Counted from the stretch's first letter, positions 18,125 to 26,573 are shown. The stretch is DNA of 64,000 nucleotides from Methylobacterium terrae (GCF_003173755.1 NZ_CP029553.1:5026001-5090000), one strand, 5' to 3'. Notes: generated by a model not told the origin, from the sequence alone. A program made the numbers and translations.

Positions 18125-18469
18125 ATGCTGACGAAGCGCAATCCCACGATGGCCGGCACCATGAAGGCCGGCAAGCGGCTCCTCGCGGCGGCGGCCCTGG
18201 CGGTGGGCGGTTTCCTCGCCGTCGGCGCGGCCGAGGCGGCGCCCTTCGCGCCCGGCGCGAACCCGGCTCCCGCGGCCGGGGTGGTGCAGGTGCAGTACGG
18301 GCACCACCACGGATGGGGCCACCGCGGTCACCATCATCATGGCGGGTGGGGCCGGCATCATCACCATCACGGGGGCTGGGGCCATCACCGCCGCCACCAC
18401 GGCTGGGGCCACCATCACCATCGGCATTGGGGCCACCACCACGGCCGGCGTCACTACGGGTATTACTGA
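18125..18469 (+). CDS. Histidine-rich secreted protein
   Basis: A 114-residue protein. Residues ~1-40 form a signal peptide (basic start, AAAALAVGGFLAVGAAEAA core, cleavage after AEA). A short Pro/Ala spacer leads to a tail of about 57 residues with 26 histidines in His-Gly-Trp and His-run repeats (e.g. GHHHHGGWG). It is probably periplasmic or secreted and could bind Ni, Zn or Cu or buffer metals, but no fold is recognisable. Start at ATG 18125; in-frame ATGs at about residues 9 and 13 are alternatives. The stop codon lies inside the left end of a palindromic element. Confidence 0.6.
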   Translation: MLTKRNPTMAGTMKAGKRLLAAAALAVGGFLAVGAAEAAPFAPGANPAPAAGVVQVQYGHHHGWGHRGHHHHGGWGRHHHHHGGWGHHRRHHGWGHHHHRHWGHHHGRRHYGYY

Positions 18470-18686
18470 GAGCCTGTTTTATCGAAGGAACGTCATCGTA
18501 TGTGTGCATTCCATCCCATTCACGGCCTCATCCTGAGGTGCGACTGAAAGGAGCCTCGAAGGAGGGCTCCGGATATCGCACGGATTTCTGGAGCCCTCCT
18601 TCGAGGTCAGTCGATCCGCAATCGACTGACACCTCAGGATGAGGCTGAGGGTGGGGTAAAGGTGCCACGCAGATCAAACAGGCTCT
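18468..18686. mobile_element. MITE-like nested palindromic element
   Basis: A 219-bp element with near-perfect terminal inverted repeats: GAGAGCCTGTTTTATC at 18468-18483, against GATCAAACAGGCTCT at 18672-18686. Inside are three perfect inverted repeats: CCTCATCCTGAGGTG (18526-18540) with its complement at 18630-18644, CCTCGAAGGAGGGCTCC (18554-18570) with its complement at 18590-18606, and a GTCAGTCGAT hairpin (18606-18630). No transposase is encoded, so it looks like a non-autonomous repeat. It begins at the stop codon of the His-rich gene. Confidence 0.7.
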
Positions 18687-19007
18687 GAGATCTGATCGAA
18701 GCCGGACGACGATCGGAAGCCCGGGATCTCCGACCCGCCGCATCGTCCCGGGGATCGCCGGAGGCGAGAGACCGGGATCCGGCACGCGGGCGATGGAGGA
18801 TCAGGCGAATACCGTTCCGATGGCTTCCGAAACACCTGCGGTCCTGGGTGTGCCTTCGGCACTCCGGGCTCCGCTGCGCGGCCCCGGGATGACCGGGACC
18901 GCCTCCGTCCCCTTGCCGCCCCCGGCGCCAGCGCCTAAGAGCGCGCGGCCCTTAGCGGATCTCAGCGTCGCGCCGGTCACGCGCGGCGCCCTGGACAGGA
19001 GTTGCCC
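18687..19007. other. Intergenic stretch before rph
   Basis: About 320 bp with no gene recognised. It contains CCGGGAT / ATCCCGG-type short palindromic debris (around 18719-18780 and 18860-18900) like repeats scattered in GC-rich alphaproteobacteria. The rph promoter should be near its right end, but no clear -35/-10 pair was found. Confidence 0.4.
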
Positions 19008-19721
19008 ATGCGCCCCTCGAAGCGCGCCCCCGACGAGCTGCGCAAGGTCACGCTGGAGCGGGGCGTCTCGCGCTACGCCGAGGGCTCGTGCCTCGTCTCC
19101 TTCGGCGAGACCAAGGTCTTGTGCACCGCCTCGCTCGAGGAGCGCGGCCCGTCCTGGCTGCGCGGCTCCGGCAAGGGTTGGGTCACCGCCGAGTACAGCA
19201 TGCTGCCGCGCGCCACCCACGACCGCAACCGGCGCGAGGTCAATGCCGGCAAGCCGTCCGGCCGCACGCAGGAGATCCAGCGCCTCATCGGCCGGTCGCT
19301 GCGCGCCGTCGTGAACCTGCCGGCGGTGGGCGAGCGCCAGATCGTGGTCGATTGCGACGTGCTCCAGGCCGATGGCGGTACCCGCACGGCGGCGATCACC
19401 GGCGCCTGGGTCGCGCTGCACGAGTGCTTCACCTGGATGCGCGGCCGCTCGATCATCTCGGTCGACCCGATGCGCGACCACGTCGCGGCGATCTCCTGCG
19501 GCATCCACAAGGGCGCGCCGGTGCTCGACCTCGACTACGCCGAGGATTCCGGCGCCGAGACCGACGCCAACTTCGTCATCACCGGCAGCGGCGGCCTCGT
19601 CGAGGTGCAGGGCACCGCGGAAGGAAAGCCGTTCTCGGAGGAGGAGTTCATCGGCCTCCTGCGCCTCGCGAAGTCGGGCGTCGCCGAACTGGTGGCGCTC
19701 CAGAAGCAGGCGATCGCCTGA
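19008..19721 (+). CDS. rph: Ribonuclease PH
   Basis: A 237-residue RNase PH, a phosphate-dependent 3'-to-5' exoribonuclease that trims tRNA 3' ends and forms a hexamer. Family motifs are [67 protein letters not shown] and [15 protein letters not shown], which includes the phosphate-binding arginine region. The length matches the usual ~238 residues. ATG 19008 has AGGAG 7 bp upstream. The stop overlaps the rdgB ATG by one base (TGATG), so the two are translationally coupled. Confidence 0.97.
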   Translation: MRPSKRAPDELRKVTLERGVSRYAEGSCLVSFGETKVLCTASLEERGPSWLRGSGKGWVTAEYSMLPRATHDRNRREVNAGKPSGRTQEIQRLIGRSLRAVVNLPAVGERQIVVDCDVLQADGGTRTAAITGAWVALHECFTWMRGRSIISVDPMRDHVAAISCGIHKGAPVLDLDYAEDSGAETDANFVITGSGGLVEVQGTAEGKPFSEEEFIGLLRLAKSGVAELVALQKQAIA

Positions 19722-20353
19722 TGGGCCGCCTTCTCACCGGGCGGGTCGTGATCGCGACCCACAATGCCGGCAAGCTGCGCGAGATGCGCGAGTTGCTGGC
19801 GCCCTTCGGCGTCGAGGCGGTCTCGGCCGGCGAACTGAACCTGCCCGAGCCGGACGAGACCGGCACGATGTTCTCCGAGAACGCCGCCATCAAGGCGCGG
19901 GCGGCGACGAAGGCCACCGGCCTACCGGCCTTCGCGGACGATTCGGGGCTCTGCGTCGATGCCCTCGACGGGGCGCCGGGGCTCTTCTCGGCCCGCTGGT
20001 CCGGCGGATCGAAGGATTTTTCCGGCGCGATGGCGCGCATCGAACGCGAACTGGCCACCCGGGGCGCCACGAACCGGCGCTCGCACTTCGTCTCGGCCCT
20101 CGTCCTGACCTGGCCGGACGGGCACGAGGAGCTGTTCGAGGGCCGCGTGTTCGGCGAGCTGGTCTGGCCGCCCCGCGGCGACAAGGGCTTCGGCTACGAC
20201 CCGATGTTCAGGCCCGACGAGAGCCCGCTCACCTTCGGCGAGCTCTCCTCGGAGGAGAAGCACGGCATCGACTGGACGAAGCGGGAGGCCCTGTCGCACC
20301 GCGCCCGCGCCTTCCTGGCGCTCGCGGCCGCCTGCCTGCGCCGGCCCGAATAG
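19721..20353 (+). CDS. rdgB: Non-canonical purine NTP pyrophosphatase (RdgB/HAM1)
   Basis: A 210-residue RdgB that hydrolyses dITP, XTP and ITP to the monophosphate, cleaning the nucleotide pool. Motifs are ATHNAGK (substrate-binding T/SHNxGK), FADDSGL with the metal-binding Asp pair, [11 protein letters not shown] and [11 protein letters not shown]. The length is normal. Its start codon is coupled to the rph stop. A run of GCCCGCTC/GAGCGGGG just after the stop could form a weak hairpin before the convergent ohr gene. Confidence 0.96.
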   Translation: MGRLLTGRVVIATHNAGKLREMRELLAPFGVEAVSAGELNLPEPDETGTMFSENAAIKARAATKATGLPAFADDSGLCVDALDGAPGLFSARWSGGSKDFSGAMARIERELATRGATNRRSHFVSALVLTWPDGHEELFEGRVFGELVWPPRGDKGFGYDPMFRPDESPLTFGELSSEEKHGIDWTKREALSHRARAFLALAAACLRRPE

Positions 20354-20428
20354 AAAAAGGCGCCCGCTCCGCAAGGAGGGGCACCGCGAGAGAGCGGGGG
20401 CGGCTCGAACGCCGCCCCGCCTCGACGG

Positions 20429-20854
20429 TCACGCGATGGTCAGGCCGACATCGACGTTGCCGCGGGTGGCGTTCGAGTACGGGCACACCTGGTGGGCCTT
20501 CTCGACCAGCGTCTCGGCGGTCGCCTTGTCGAGGCCCGGCAGCGAGATGGTCAGGTCGGCGGTGATGCCGAAGCCGCCCTCGGAGCGCGGGCCGATGCCG
20601 ACCTTGGCGGTCACGGTGGTGTCGGCCGGGACGGCGATCTTCTCCTGGCCGCCGACGAACTTCATCGCGCCGAGGAAGCAGGCGGCGTAGCCGGCCGCGA
20701 AGAGCTGCTCCGGGTTGTTGCCGGCGCCGCCGGCGCCGCCGAGTTCCTTGGGGGTCGACAGCTTGACGTCGAGGCTGCCGTCCTGGGTCTGGGCGCGACC
20801 GTCGCGACCGCCATTCGCCGTGGCCTGGGTGGTGTACTTCACGTCGACGGACAT
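20429..20854 (-). CDS. ohr: Organic hydroperoxide resistance protein Ohr
   Basis: A 141-residue Ohr peroxidase of the OsmC/Ohr family. It reduces organic and fatty-acid hydroperoxides using a reactive Cys in GYAACFLGAM and a resolving Cys in HQVCPYSNATRGN, with the Arg and Glu that activate it (GRDGRAQ, NPEQLFAAG). It is a cytosolic dimer recycled by lipoylated proteins. ATG 20854 gives the family N-terminus; the longer frame is unrelated. It is divergent from ohrR across 173 bp holding a good promoter and an operator-like site, so it is probably repressed by OhrR and induced by peroxide. Confidence 0.96.
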   Translation of the reverse strand: MSVDVKYTTQATANGGRDGRAQTQDGSLDVKLSTPKELGGAGGAGNNPEQLFAAGYAACFLGAMKFVGGQEKIAVPADTTVTAKVGIGPRSEGGFGITADLTISLPGLDKATAETLVEKAHQVCPYSNATRGNVDVGLTIA

Positions 20855-20900
20855 GGGGCTCTCCTCGGGTCGGGGCGGCGTGGCGCCGCCCGCTGGATCC

Positions 20901-20929
20901 TTCATAGACCGAATTTCGATTGTGCGCAA
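20901..20929 (-). promoter_or_regulatory. Sigma-70-type promoter of ohr
   Basis: On the minus strand TTGCGC (-35), a 17-base spacer and TATGAA (-10), about 47 bp before the ohr ATG. The -35 box overlaps the OhrR-like operator, which fits repression by blocking RNA polymerase. Confidence 0.6.
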
Positions 20930-20930
20930 T
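20919..20930. promoter_or_regulatory. Candidate OhrR operator
   Basis: ATTGTGCGCAAT, with ATTG/CAAT arms, lies in an AT-rich patch between ohr and ohrR. MarR-type OhrR proteins bind short AT-rich palindromes of this general form. The assignment rests on position and symmetry only. Confidence 0.5.
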
Positions 20931-21027
20931 TTGTTTTTGCGCCAACGCGAGGGTATGAGTGTCTGAGCCGCGGGTCGAGACAGGGCCGGGCCCCCTGACG
21001 TGCGAGCCAAGTGCGAGGAAGTGGCAC

Positions 21028-21540
21028 ATGTCCGAGCCCGACCGCGACGCGACCGCCGGCAAAGCCGCCGATACGGCCGCCGACAAGTTCGACGCCCTGC
21101 ACCTCTCCAGCCAGATCTGCTTCGCGGTCTACTCGGCGGCGCACGCCTTCAACCGGATCTACAAGCCCCTGCTCGACCGGCTCGGCCTGACCTACCCGCA
21201 ATACCTGGTGCTGCTGCTGCTCTGGGAACAGGACGGGCAGACGATGAAGACGCTGGGCCAGCGCCTCTACCTCGATTCCGGCACCCTGACGCCGCTCCTC
21301 AAGCGGCTGGAGGCGGCGGGCCTGGTCAGGCGCGCCCGCGACATCCACGACGAGCGACTGATGCGCATCAACCTCACGGAATCCGGCGCGGCCCTGCGCG
21401 ACAAGGCGATGCCGTTCCCCAACGAGATCGTCTGCGCCTCCGGCCAGCCGGCGGAGCGGCTGGTCGCCTTGCGCGACGAGATCCTGGCCCTGCGCGACAG
21501 CCTGCACGCCAGCGCGGCGCCGGATCGCGGGGCGGCGTGA
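21028..21540 (+). CDS. ohrR: OhrR-type MarR-family peroxide-sensing repressor
   Basis: A 170-residue MarR-family regulator. The sensing region LSSQICFAVYSAAHAFNRIYK (about 28-48) carries the N-terminal Cys and Tyr residues typical of OhrR. The winged helix contains LTYPQYLVLLLLWEQDG, TMKTLGQRLYLDSGTLTPLL and RLEAAGLVRR, and the DERLMRINLTESG wing. A second Cys follows (IVCASGQP). Cysteine oxidation releases it from ohr-region DNA. ATG 21028 is chosen for the GAGGAA 10 bp upstream; ATG 20959 is possible but would extend into the promoter region. Confidence 0.93.
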   Translation: MSEPDRDATAGKAADTAADKFDALHLSSQICFAVYSAAHAFNRIYKPLLDRLGLTYPQYLVLLLLWEQDGQTMKTLGQRLYLDSGTLTPLLKRLEAAGLVRRARDIHDERLMRINLTESGAALRDKAMPFPNEIVCASGQPAERLVALRDEILALRDSLHASAAPDRGAA

Positions 21541-21555
21541 GCCGGGGCGAGCGCG

Positions 21556-22395
21556 TCAGAGCATCGGCAGGTGCCGCGGCTCCGGTCCGCGCGGGAAGGC
21601 GGCATCGATCCGGGCGAGTTCGGCGTCGCTCAGGGTCAGGCTGCCGCCGCCGGCATTCTCCGCCGCGTGGGCGGGGCTCGAGGCCTTCGGGATCGTCAGC
21701 ACGCCCTCCCCGCGGGTGAGCGCCGCGAGCGCCACCTGGCGCGGCGTGGCGTCGTGCCCTTGCGCGATCTCCGCCAGCACCCGCCCGCCCGGGGTGCCAG
21801 GCCCCGGAAAGCTGTCGTGGCCGAACGGGCTGTAGGCCACCACCGCGACGCCGTGGCGCCGGCACCAGGGCAGGACGGCGTGCTCGATCGCCCGCTCCTC
21901 CAGGTGGTAGAGCACCTGGTTGCAGGCGATGCGGTCGGGTCCGGCGACCGACAGGGCCTCGTCGAGGTCGCCGGCGTCGAAGTTGCTCACCCCCCAGGAC
22001 AGGATCTTGCCCGCCCGCACTAGGTCCTCGAAGGCCGCGAAGGTCTCCTCCAGCGGATGCGGGCCGCGCCAGTGCAGCAGGTAGCAGTCGAGCCGGTCGG
22101 TGCGCAGGCGGCGGAGCGAGCGCTCGCAGGCCTCGATCGTGCTGCGGCGGGAGGCGTTCCCGGGCAGCACCTTCGAGACGAGAAACACCTCGTCGCGCCG
22201 GTCGCCGATGGCCTCGGCGACCAGGGGCTCGGCCTCGCCGTACATCTCGGCGGTGTCGACGTGGCTCATGCCGACGTCGAGGCCGCGATTCAGGGCGGCC
22301 GCCGCCACGGTCGGCTCGCCCTCGTCGAGGTACCAGGTTCCCTGCCCGATCACCGGCACCGCGGGCCCGGTGCGTCCGAAGGGTTGCCGTCGCAT
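21556..22395 (-). CDS. Aldo/keto reductase
   Basis: A 279-residue aldo/keto reductase with the TIM-barrel tetrad visible: Asp and Tyr in HVDTAEMYG, Lys in VSKVLP and His in [14 protein letters not shown]-binding segments include [17 protein letters not shown] and [16 protein letters not shown]. It reduces carbonyl compounds with NAD(P)H in the cytosol, and the natural substrate is not predictable. ATG 22395 is the family-like start ([20 protein letters not shown]); the longer frame is filler. Convergent with ohrR (15 bp between stops) and divergent from the met operon, so it may serve in carbonyl or peroxide detoxification alongside ohr. Confidence 0.92.
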   Translation of the reverse strand: MRRQPFGRTGPAVPVIGQGTWYLDEGEPTVAAAALNRGLDVGMSHVDTAEMYGEAEPLVAEAIGDRRDEVFLVSKVLPGNASRRSTIEACERSLRRLRTDRLDCYLLHWRGPHPLEETFAAFEDLVRAGKILSWGVSNFDAGDLDEALSVAGPDRIACNQVLYHLEERAIEHAVLPWCRRHGVAVVAYSPFGHDSFPGPGTPGGRVLAEIAQGHDATPRQVALAALTRGEGVLTIPKASSPAHAAENAGGGSLTLSDAELARIDAAFPRGPEPRHLPML

Positions 22396-22548
22396 CGCGC
22401 GCTCCTGCGATCTCCGCCGTCCTGGGCCGCGCAAGGCCCGGAGGGCAAGGGCAGAGCACGGAGAATGCACGGTTTTTTGCGGATCGTCGCGGGCGCGGGG
22501 GTGAGACTGCGGCGGCCCGATCAGGAAAAAAGACCTTCTCCCCACACG

Positions 22549-22566
22549 TGTTCTTCAAAAAGAACA
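22549..22566. promoter_or_regulatory. Palindrome before metNIQ
   Basis: TGTTCTT-CAAA-AAGAACA, perfect 7-bp arms. It lies just upstream of a TTGACA -35 element (22573-22578) with a weak -10 about 17-18 bp further on. An activator or repressor site for the methionine importer is likely; the regulator is unknown. Confidence 0.55.
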
Positions 22567-22572
22567 TTCCGA

Positions 22573-22602
22573 TTGACAGAAAGTCCGCTTCTGGGGTTCT
22601 GT
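22573..22602 (+). promoter_or_regulatory. Candidate metNIQ promoter
   Basis: Consensus -35 TTGACA at 22573-22578. The best -10 is TTCTGT with an 18-base spacer, a poor match, which suggests dependence on an activator at the palindrome next to it. Confidence 0.4.
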
Positions 22603-22672
22603 GCCCCCGCCAGCCGGTTTAAGACGCCCGGCGCAACGCCTCTGGCCCGAGAGACCCGGACGAAGGACACCG

Positions 22673-22717
22673 ATGACCGCTTCCGCCTTCCCGCCCGCCC
22701 GGAGCCGCGCGCCGTGA
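22673..22717 (+). CDS. 14-residue leader ORF overlapping the metN start
   Basis: ATG 22673 follows GAAGGA by 6 bases and reads [14 protein letters not shown] before TGA at 22715-22717. That stop overlaps the metN GTG (GTGA). It could be a translational-coupling leader for metN. It contains no Met codon run and no Cys, so a classical attenuator peptide is not evident. A sequencing frameshift joining it to metN is the main alternative. Confidence 0.4.
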   Translation: MTASAFPPARSRAP

Positions 22718-23880
22718 CGGCCCCCGTCCGCGTGCCGGTGCCGGCGGACCTGAGCGACCGGATCGACGCGTCCGAGGCGCTGGTGCGCCTCGAGGGCGTC
22801 GCGAAGACCTACACCGCCCGCCGGGGCGCGGGCGCCGTGACGGCGCTCGAGGACATCAACCTCACGGTGCCGCGCGGCCGGGTGCTCGGCGTGATCGGCC
22901 GCTCGGGTGCGGGCAAGTCGACGCTGATCCGCCTCGTCAACGGCCTCGAGCGGCCGAGCCGCGGCCGGGTGATCGTCGGCGGGGCCGAGATCTCGCGGCT
23001 GCCGGAATCCGCCCTGCGGGCCGAGCGCCGCGGCATCGGCATGATCTTCCAGCATTTCAACCTGCTCTCGGCCCGCACCGCCGCCGGCAACGTCGCGCTG
23101 CCGCTCGAAGTGGCGGGATACGACAAGGCCGCGATCCGGACCCGGGTCGCCGAGCTCCTCGACCTCGTCGGGCTGACGGCTCAGGCCGATCGCTACCCGG
23201 CCGAACTGTCCGGCGGCCAGAAGCAGCGGGTCGGCATCGCGCGCGCGCTCGCCACGAACCCGAAGGTGCTGCTCTCCGACGAGGCGACCTCGGCCCTCGA
23301 TCCCGAGACGACCCGCTCGATCCTCGACCTGCTCGGCCGGATCAACCGCGAGCTCGGCCTGACGATCCTCCTCATCACCCACGAGATGGCGGTAATCCGG
23401 GCGATCGCCCACGAGGTCGCGGTGCTCGACAACGGCCGCATCGCCGAGAGCGGCGACGTGTTCGAGGTCTTCACCCGGCCGCAGGCCGCGATCACCCGCA
23501 CCTTCCTCGACGAGGAGACCGGCCGCACCCTGCCGCCGGCGCTCGCCGCCCGCCTCACGCCCGGCCCGGCGACCGCGGGAGAGGGCAAGCAGGCGGTCCT
23601 GCGCATCACCTTCCGCGGCCCGCACGCCACCGACCCGGTGCTGGCCCAGCTCACCCGCGACGCCGGCATCCCGGCGGGCATCCTCTCGGGCACCGTCGAC
23701 GAGATCGCCGGACGTCCCTTCGGCACCCTGGTGGTCGGGATCCCGTCCGAGCCCGAGACGGTGCGGCGGGCGCGGGACTTCCTGGCCGCCCGCGGCCTCG
23801 ACGTCGAGCTGCTCGGCACCCTCGACCTCGCCGGCTGGCAGCGCACCGCCCTCGCCACGGATCTCCACCATGTCGCCTGA
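22714..23880 (+). CDS. metN: Methionine ABC transporter ATP-binding protein MetN
   Basis: A 388-residue ATPase of the D/L-methionine importer. Walker A (GRSGAGKST), the Q-loop ([14 protein letters not shown]), the signature [16 protein letters not shown], Walker B with D-loop ([13 protein letters not shown]) and the H-loop (ITHEMAVI) are all intact. The C-terminal ~90 residues form the NIL ligand-sensing domain, through which internal methionine inhibits transport. GTG 22714 is the only plausible start in frame, with GGAG 9 bases upstream and a leader ORF whose stop overlaps it. It is the first gene of metN-metI-metQ. Confidence 0.95.
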   Translation: MTAPVRVPVPADLSDRIDASEALVRLEGVAKTYTARRGAGAVTALEDINLTVPRGRVLGVIGRSGAGKSTLIRLVNGLERPSRGRVIVGGAEISRLPESALRAERRGIGMIFQHFNLLSARTAAGNVALPLEVAGYDKAAIRTRVAELLDLVGLTAQADRYPAELSGGQKQRVGIARALATNPKVLLSDEATSALDPETTRSILDLLGRINRELGLTILLITHEMAVIRAIAHEVAVLDNGRIAESGDVFEVFTRPQAAITRTFLDEETGRTLPPALAARLTPGPATAGEGKQAVLRITFRGPHATDPVLAQLTRDAGIPAGILSGTVDEIAGRPFGTLVVGIPSEPETVRRARDFLAARGLDVELLGTLDLAGWQRTALATDLHHVA

Positions 23881-24535
23881 GCTCGTCCGCCTGCTCGTCC
23901 AGGCCACCCTCGACACGCTGCAGATGGTGGCGGTGGCAGCCTCCCTCGGCACGCTGATCGGCCTGCCGCTCGGGGTGTTCCTCGCCACCAGCGGCCGGGG
24001 CGAACTCCTCGCCGCGCCCTGGCTCAACCGGGTGCTGGGCCTCGTCGTCAACGCCACCCGCTCGACCCCGTTCATCATCCTGGTGGTGGCGATCATCCCG
24101 TTCACCCGGCTGATCGCCGGCACCTCGATCGGCACCGCCGCGGCGACCGTGCCGCTGACCGTGGCGGCGACGCCGTTCATCGCCCGCCTCGTCGAGGGCG
24201 CGGTGCGGGAGGTCGATGGCGGCCTCGTCGAGGCCGCGAGGGCCTTCGGGGCGAGCCCGCTCCAGATCGTCCTCAAGGTGCTGATCCCCGAGGCCTTGCC
24301 CGGCATCGTGCTCGGGCTCACCCTGGCGGTGGTGTCGCTGATCGGCTTCTCGGCGATGGTCGGCGCCGTCGGCGGCGGGGGCCTCGGCGACCTCGGCATC
24401 CGCTACGGCTACCAGCGCTTCATGCCCGAGATGATGCTCGCGGTCGTCGTCGTGCTGATCGTCCTGGTGCAGCTGGTCCAGACCCTCGGCGACCGGCTGG
24501 CGCGGCGCATGAACAAGCGCCTGCGCCACGGCTGA
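23870..24535 (+). CDS. metI: Methionine ABC transporter permease MetI
   Basis: A 221-residue inner-membrane permease with five hydrophobic helices and the BPD_transp_1 coupling motif (about 135-160, [25 protein letters not shown] region), which contacts Met[26 protein letters not shown] is a typical MetI segment. It overlaps metN by 11 bp, so the two are tightly coupled. The substrate is inferred from the family and from metQ downstream. Confidence 0.94.
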   Translation: MSPELVRLLVQATLDTLQMVAVAASLGTLIGLPLGVFLATSGRGELLAAPWLNRVLGLVVNATRSTPFIILVVAIIPFTRLIAGTSIGTAAATVPLTVAATPFIARLVEGAVREVDGGLVEAARAFGASPLQIVLKVLIPEALPGIVLGLTLAVVSLIGFSAMVGAVGGGGLGDLGIRYGYQRFMPEMMLAVVVVLIVLVQLVQTLGDRLARRMNKRLRHG

Positions 24536-24579
24536 CCCCTTTTCCCTTCCTCTCCAGACCGTCCTCGGAGCGTACACCC

Positions 24580-25374
24580 ATGCTGCGTACCCTGACTCTC
24601 GCGGTGCTCCTGACCGCCGCCAGCCTCCCCGCCCTCGCGCAAGGATCCCCCGCTCAAGGCCAGCGCGTGCGCGTCGGCGTGACGCCGGGCCCGCACGCCC
24701 AGATCCTCGAGGCGGTGAAGCCGATCGCCGCCAAGAAGGGCCTCGACCTGCAGATCGTCGAGTTCTCGGACTACGTCGTGCCGAACGAGGCGCTGTCCTC
24801 GGGCGAGCTCGAGGCCAACTCGTTCCAGCACCAGCCCTATCTCGACAACCAGAAGGCCGATCGCGGCTACAAGATCGAGAGCGTCGCCCAGACGGTGAAC
24901 TTCCCGATGGGCGTCTACTCGAAGCGCCACAAGAGCTTCGACGCGGTGCCGGCCGGCGGCACCGTGGCGATCCCGAACGACCCGACCAATGGCGGGCGGG
25001 CGCTCCTGCTCCTGCAGGACAAGGGGCTCCTCAAGCTGAAGCCGAATGTCGGCTTCAAGCCGAGCGTCGCCGACATCACCGAGAACCCGAAGCGCCTGCG
25101 CATCATCGAGGTCGACGCGGCCCAGACCCCGCGCTCGCTGGACGACGTCGATGCGGCGGCGGTCAACACCAACTACGCCACCGCGGCCGGCCTCAAGCCC
25201 TCCGACGCGATCCTGAAGGAGGAGCCGAAGGGCCCCTACGTCAACGTGATCGCGGTGCGTAGCGCCGACAAGGACAAGCCCTGGGTGGCGACCCTCGTCG
25301 AGTCCTACCGCTCGCCGGAGGTGAAGACCTTCATCGAGACCAAGTTCTCGGGCGCGGTTCTCACCAGCTGGTGA
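24580..25374 (+). CDS. metQ: Methionine-binding periplasmic protein MetQ
   Basis: A 264-residue NlpA/MetQ-family solute-binding protein. The signal peptide is residues 1-20 with an ALA|Q cleavage site. There is no lipobox Cys, so it is probably soluble rather than a lipoprotein. The binding domain shows VRVGVTPGPHAQILEAVKP, LEANSFQHQPYLDNQ and VAIPNDPTNGGRALLLLQ, with VNTNYATAAGLKP near the C-terminal hinge. It delivers methionine to MetI. The gene ends the operon just before a strong terminator. Confidence 0.94.
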   Translation: MLRTLTLAVLLTAASLPALAQGSPAQGQRVRVGVTPGPHAQILEAVKPIAAKKGLDLQIVEFSDYVVPNEALSSGELEANSFQHQPYLDNQKADRGYKIESVAQTVNFPMGVYSKRHKSFDAVPAGGTVAIPNDPTNGGRALLLLQDKGLLKLKPNVGFKPSVADITENPKRLRIIEVDAAQTPRSLDDVDAAAVNTNYATAAGLKPSDAILKEEPKGPYVNVIAVRSADKDKPWVATLVESYRSPEVKTFIETKFSGAVLTSW

Positions 25375-25401
25375 GCCGGCCGAAGGGCCGAAGCGCGGAG
25401 G

Positions 25402-25427
25402 GGTCCGGCCGCCGGCCGGACCTTTAT
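25402..25427 (+). terminator. Rho-independent terminator of metNIQ
   Basis: GGTCCGGCC, a GCC loop, GGCCGGACC, then TTTAT, 28 bp after the metQ stop. Confidence 0.85.
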
Positions 25428-25534
25428 CCACAGGCGCGCCGCAGAATGAAGCGGGGCCATGAAACCAAACGAGGCCGTGCGCGTCTTCTCAGCACGGCCC
25501 GAGTGACGGGCTGCCTATTGTCTCGAGGTGCCCG

Positions 25535-25792
25535 ATGAAGATCCTGAGTTCCTGCCTGGTCGCGGCCGTCCTCACCGTCGCCGCCGTTCCGGCCTTCGCC
25601 CAGGGCGGCTCGCCCTACAACAACTCGGGCTCGCAGGCCGGCGGCCCGCTCGGCGGCGTGCAGCGCGAGATGGGGGCTCCGGGCGGCGCCCCGGCCATGG
25701 GCGCGGCCCCGCGCCAGACCATGCAGCCGACCATGCGCAAGAAGCGCATGATGAAGCACCGCCGCATGCACCGTCACCACCACGCCCGCTGA
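25535..25792 (+). CDS. Small secreted Met/His/Arg-rich protein
   Basis: An 85-residue protein with a clear signal peptide (1-22, AFA|Q). The mature part is Gly/Pro/Ala-rich and ends in a very basic Met-His-Arg tail (e.g. MMKHRRMHRHHHAR). No family is recognised. The tail could bind metal or a polyanion. Expressed alone after the metNIQ terminator; a CGAGGTG ribosome-binding site precedes ATG 25535. Confidence 0.6.
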   Translation: MKILSSCLVAAVLTVAAVPAFAQGGSPYNNSGSQAGGPLGGVQREMGAPGGAPAMGAAPRQTMQPTMRKKRMMKHRRMHRHHHAR

Positions 25793-25903
25793 TCCGGCAT
25801 CCCGGATTCCAGCACGCCCTACGGTTAGTCAGGCGCGTTCGTCCGGCGGCTCGCTCCGCCCGGCGGGCGCGCCTTCGCGTATCGCCCTTCCGACGTCGGA
25901 GCG

Positions 25904-26116
25904 TCAGAATCCCCCGGTGCGCCACAGGGCGATCGCCGCCGCGACCAGGCCTGCGACCCAAAATCCGGCGACGAGCGCCAGGTGTCGCCGCCTCCCCGGT
26001 TCCGGCCGGTTGTCGTTGGCGGCGCGCCGCAGACGCAGGGCTGCGGCGGCGTAGCCGTGGGTGGCCGCGGCGATGGTCGCCGGGCGGGCAGGAGCGGTCT
26101 TGCGCAGGCTCGTCAT
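25904..26116 (-). CDS. Small single-helix membrane protein
   Basis: A 70-residue hypothetical. The first ~45 residues are polar and Arg-rich (AANDNRPEPGRRRHL), and a C-terminal hydrophobic helix (VAGFWVAGLVAAAIAL) points to an inner-membrane anchor. No family is recognised. There is no clear ribosome-binding site before ATG 26116, so the call is weak. Confidence 0.4.
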   Translation of the reverse strand: MTSLRKTAPARPATIAAATHGYAAAALRLRRAANDNRPEPGRRRHLALVAGFWVAGLVAAAIALWRTGGF

Positions 26117-26208
26117 GGCGAATCGTGCTCGTCGCCATCGTGATAGCACGCGGACGCGCCGAACGTGAGCCGCCCGAACGACGCAAGCGGGAGCGGCCGG
26201 ATGGCGCC

Positions 26209-26454
26209 TCAGGGCCGGAGGCGCATCGGGCGCGCCGCGCTGCGCGGCGCGTGGCCGTCGATCCAGTGCGGGCTGAGCACGTCGCCGTCCGCGGTCACGA
26301 TCCACGGCAGGGTCTCGGGATCGTCCGCGCCCGCCGCCGCCGCCAGGGCGGCGCGCAGGGTGGGAAAGCGGCGCGTCTCCCGCGGGCCGGGGGCGGCCCG
26401 CGCCCCCTGCCACACCATCAGCTCGGCCGGACGCTCCATCTGCGGCTGCGCCAT
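26209..26454 (-). CDS. Hypothetical protein, 81 residues
   Basis: A small soluble protein not matched to a named family. It is compact and contains a LPWIVTADGDVLSPHWIDGH segment that looks like a folded beta structure. It could be a short accessory domain. It lies between a small membrane-protein gene and the Kef antiporter, both on the same strand, but 119 bp from the latter with a hairpin between. Confidence 0.5.
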   Translation of the reverse strand: MAQPQMERPAELMVWQGARAAPGPRETRRFPTLRAALAAAAGADDPETLPWIVTADGDVLSPHWIDGHAPRSAARPMRLRP

Positions 26455-26462
26455 CGTCGGGT

Positions 26463-26513
26463 CCCCTCATCCTCGCCCCCACCGGGCGAGGATGGCGCCG
26501 GCGAGGTGAGGGG
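26463..26513. repeat. Nested inverted repeat between the antiporter and a small gene
   Basis: Inner hairpin CATCCTCGCCC (26468-26478) with GGGCGAGGATG (26484-26494), and outer CCCCTCA (26463-26469) with TGAGGGG (26507-26513). It is similar in style to the other C/G-run palindromes in this window. Confidence 0.6.
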
Positions 26514-26573
26514 GCGATGGCCGGAAGGTTGCGGTTTCGTCATCCGCGCCGTCGTCCCGAGCCCCGGGCGGCG

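Larger units (their letters stand above)
22396..22713. other. Divergent control region of the aldo/keto reductase and metNIQ
   Basis: About 320 bp. It holds the palindrome and promoter annotated separately and the 14-codon ORF. No SAM-II riboswitch signature was found. Confidence 0.5.

Noticed and set aside
22603-22672. Possible SAM-II riboswitch before metN
   Set aside because: The CCGGTTTAA and CGCAACGCC pieces suggested it, but the conserved CGTGATAAA and GCTAAAAA-type elements are missing and no pseudoknot could be drawn.
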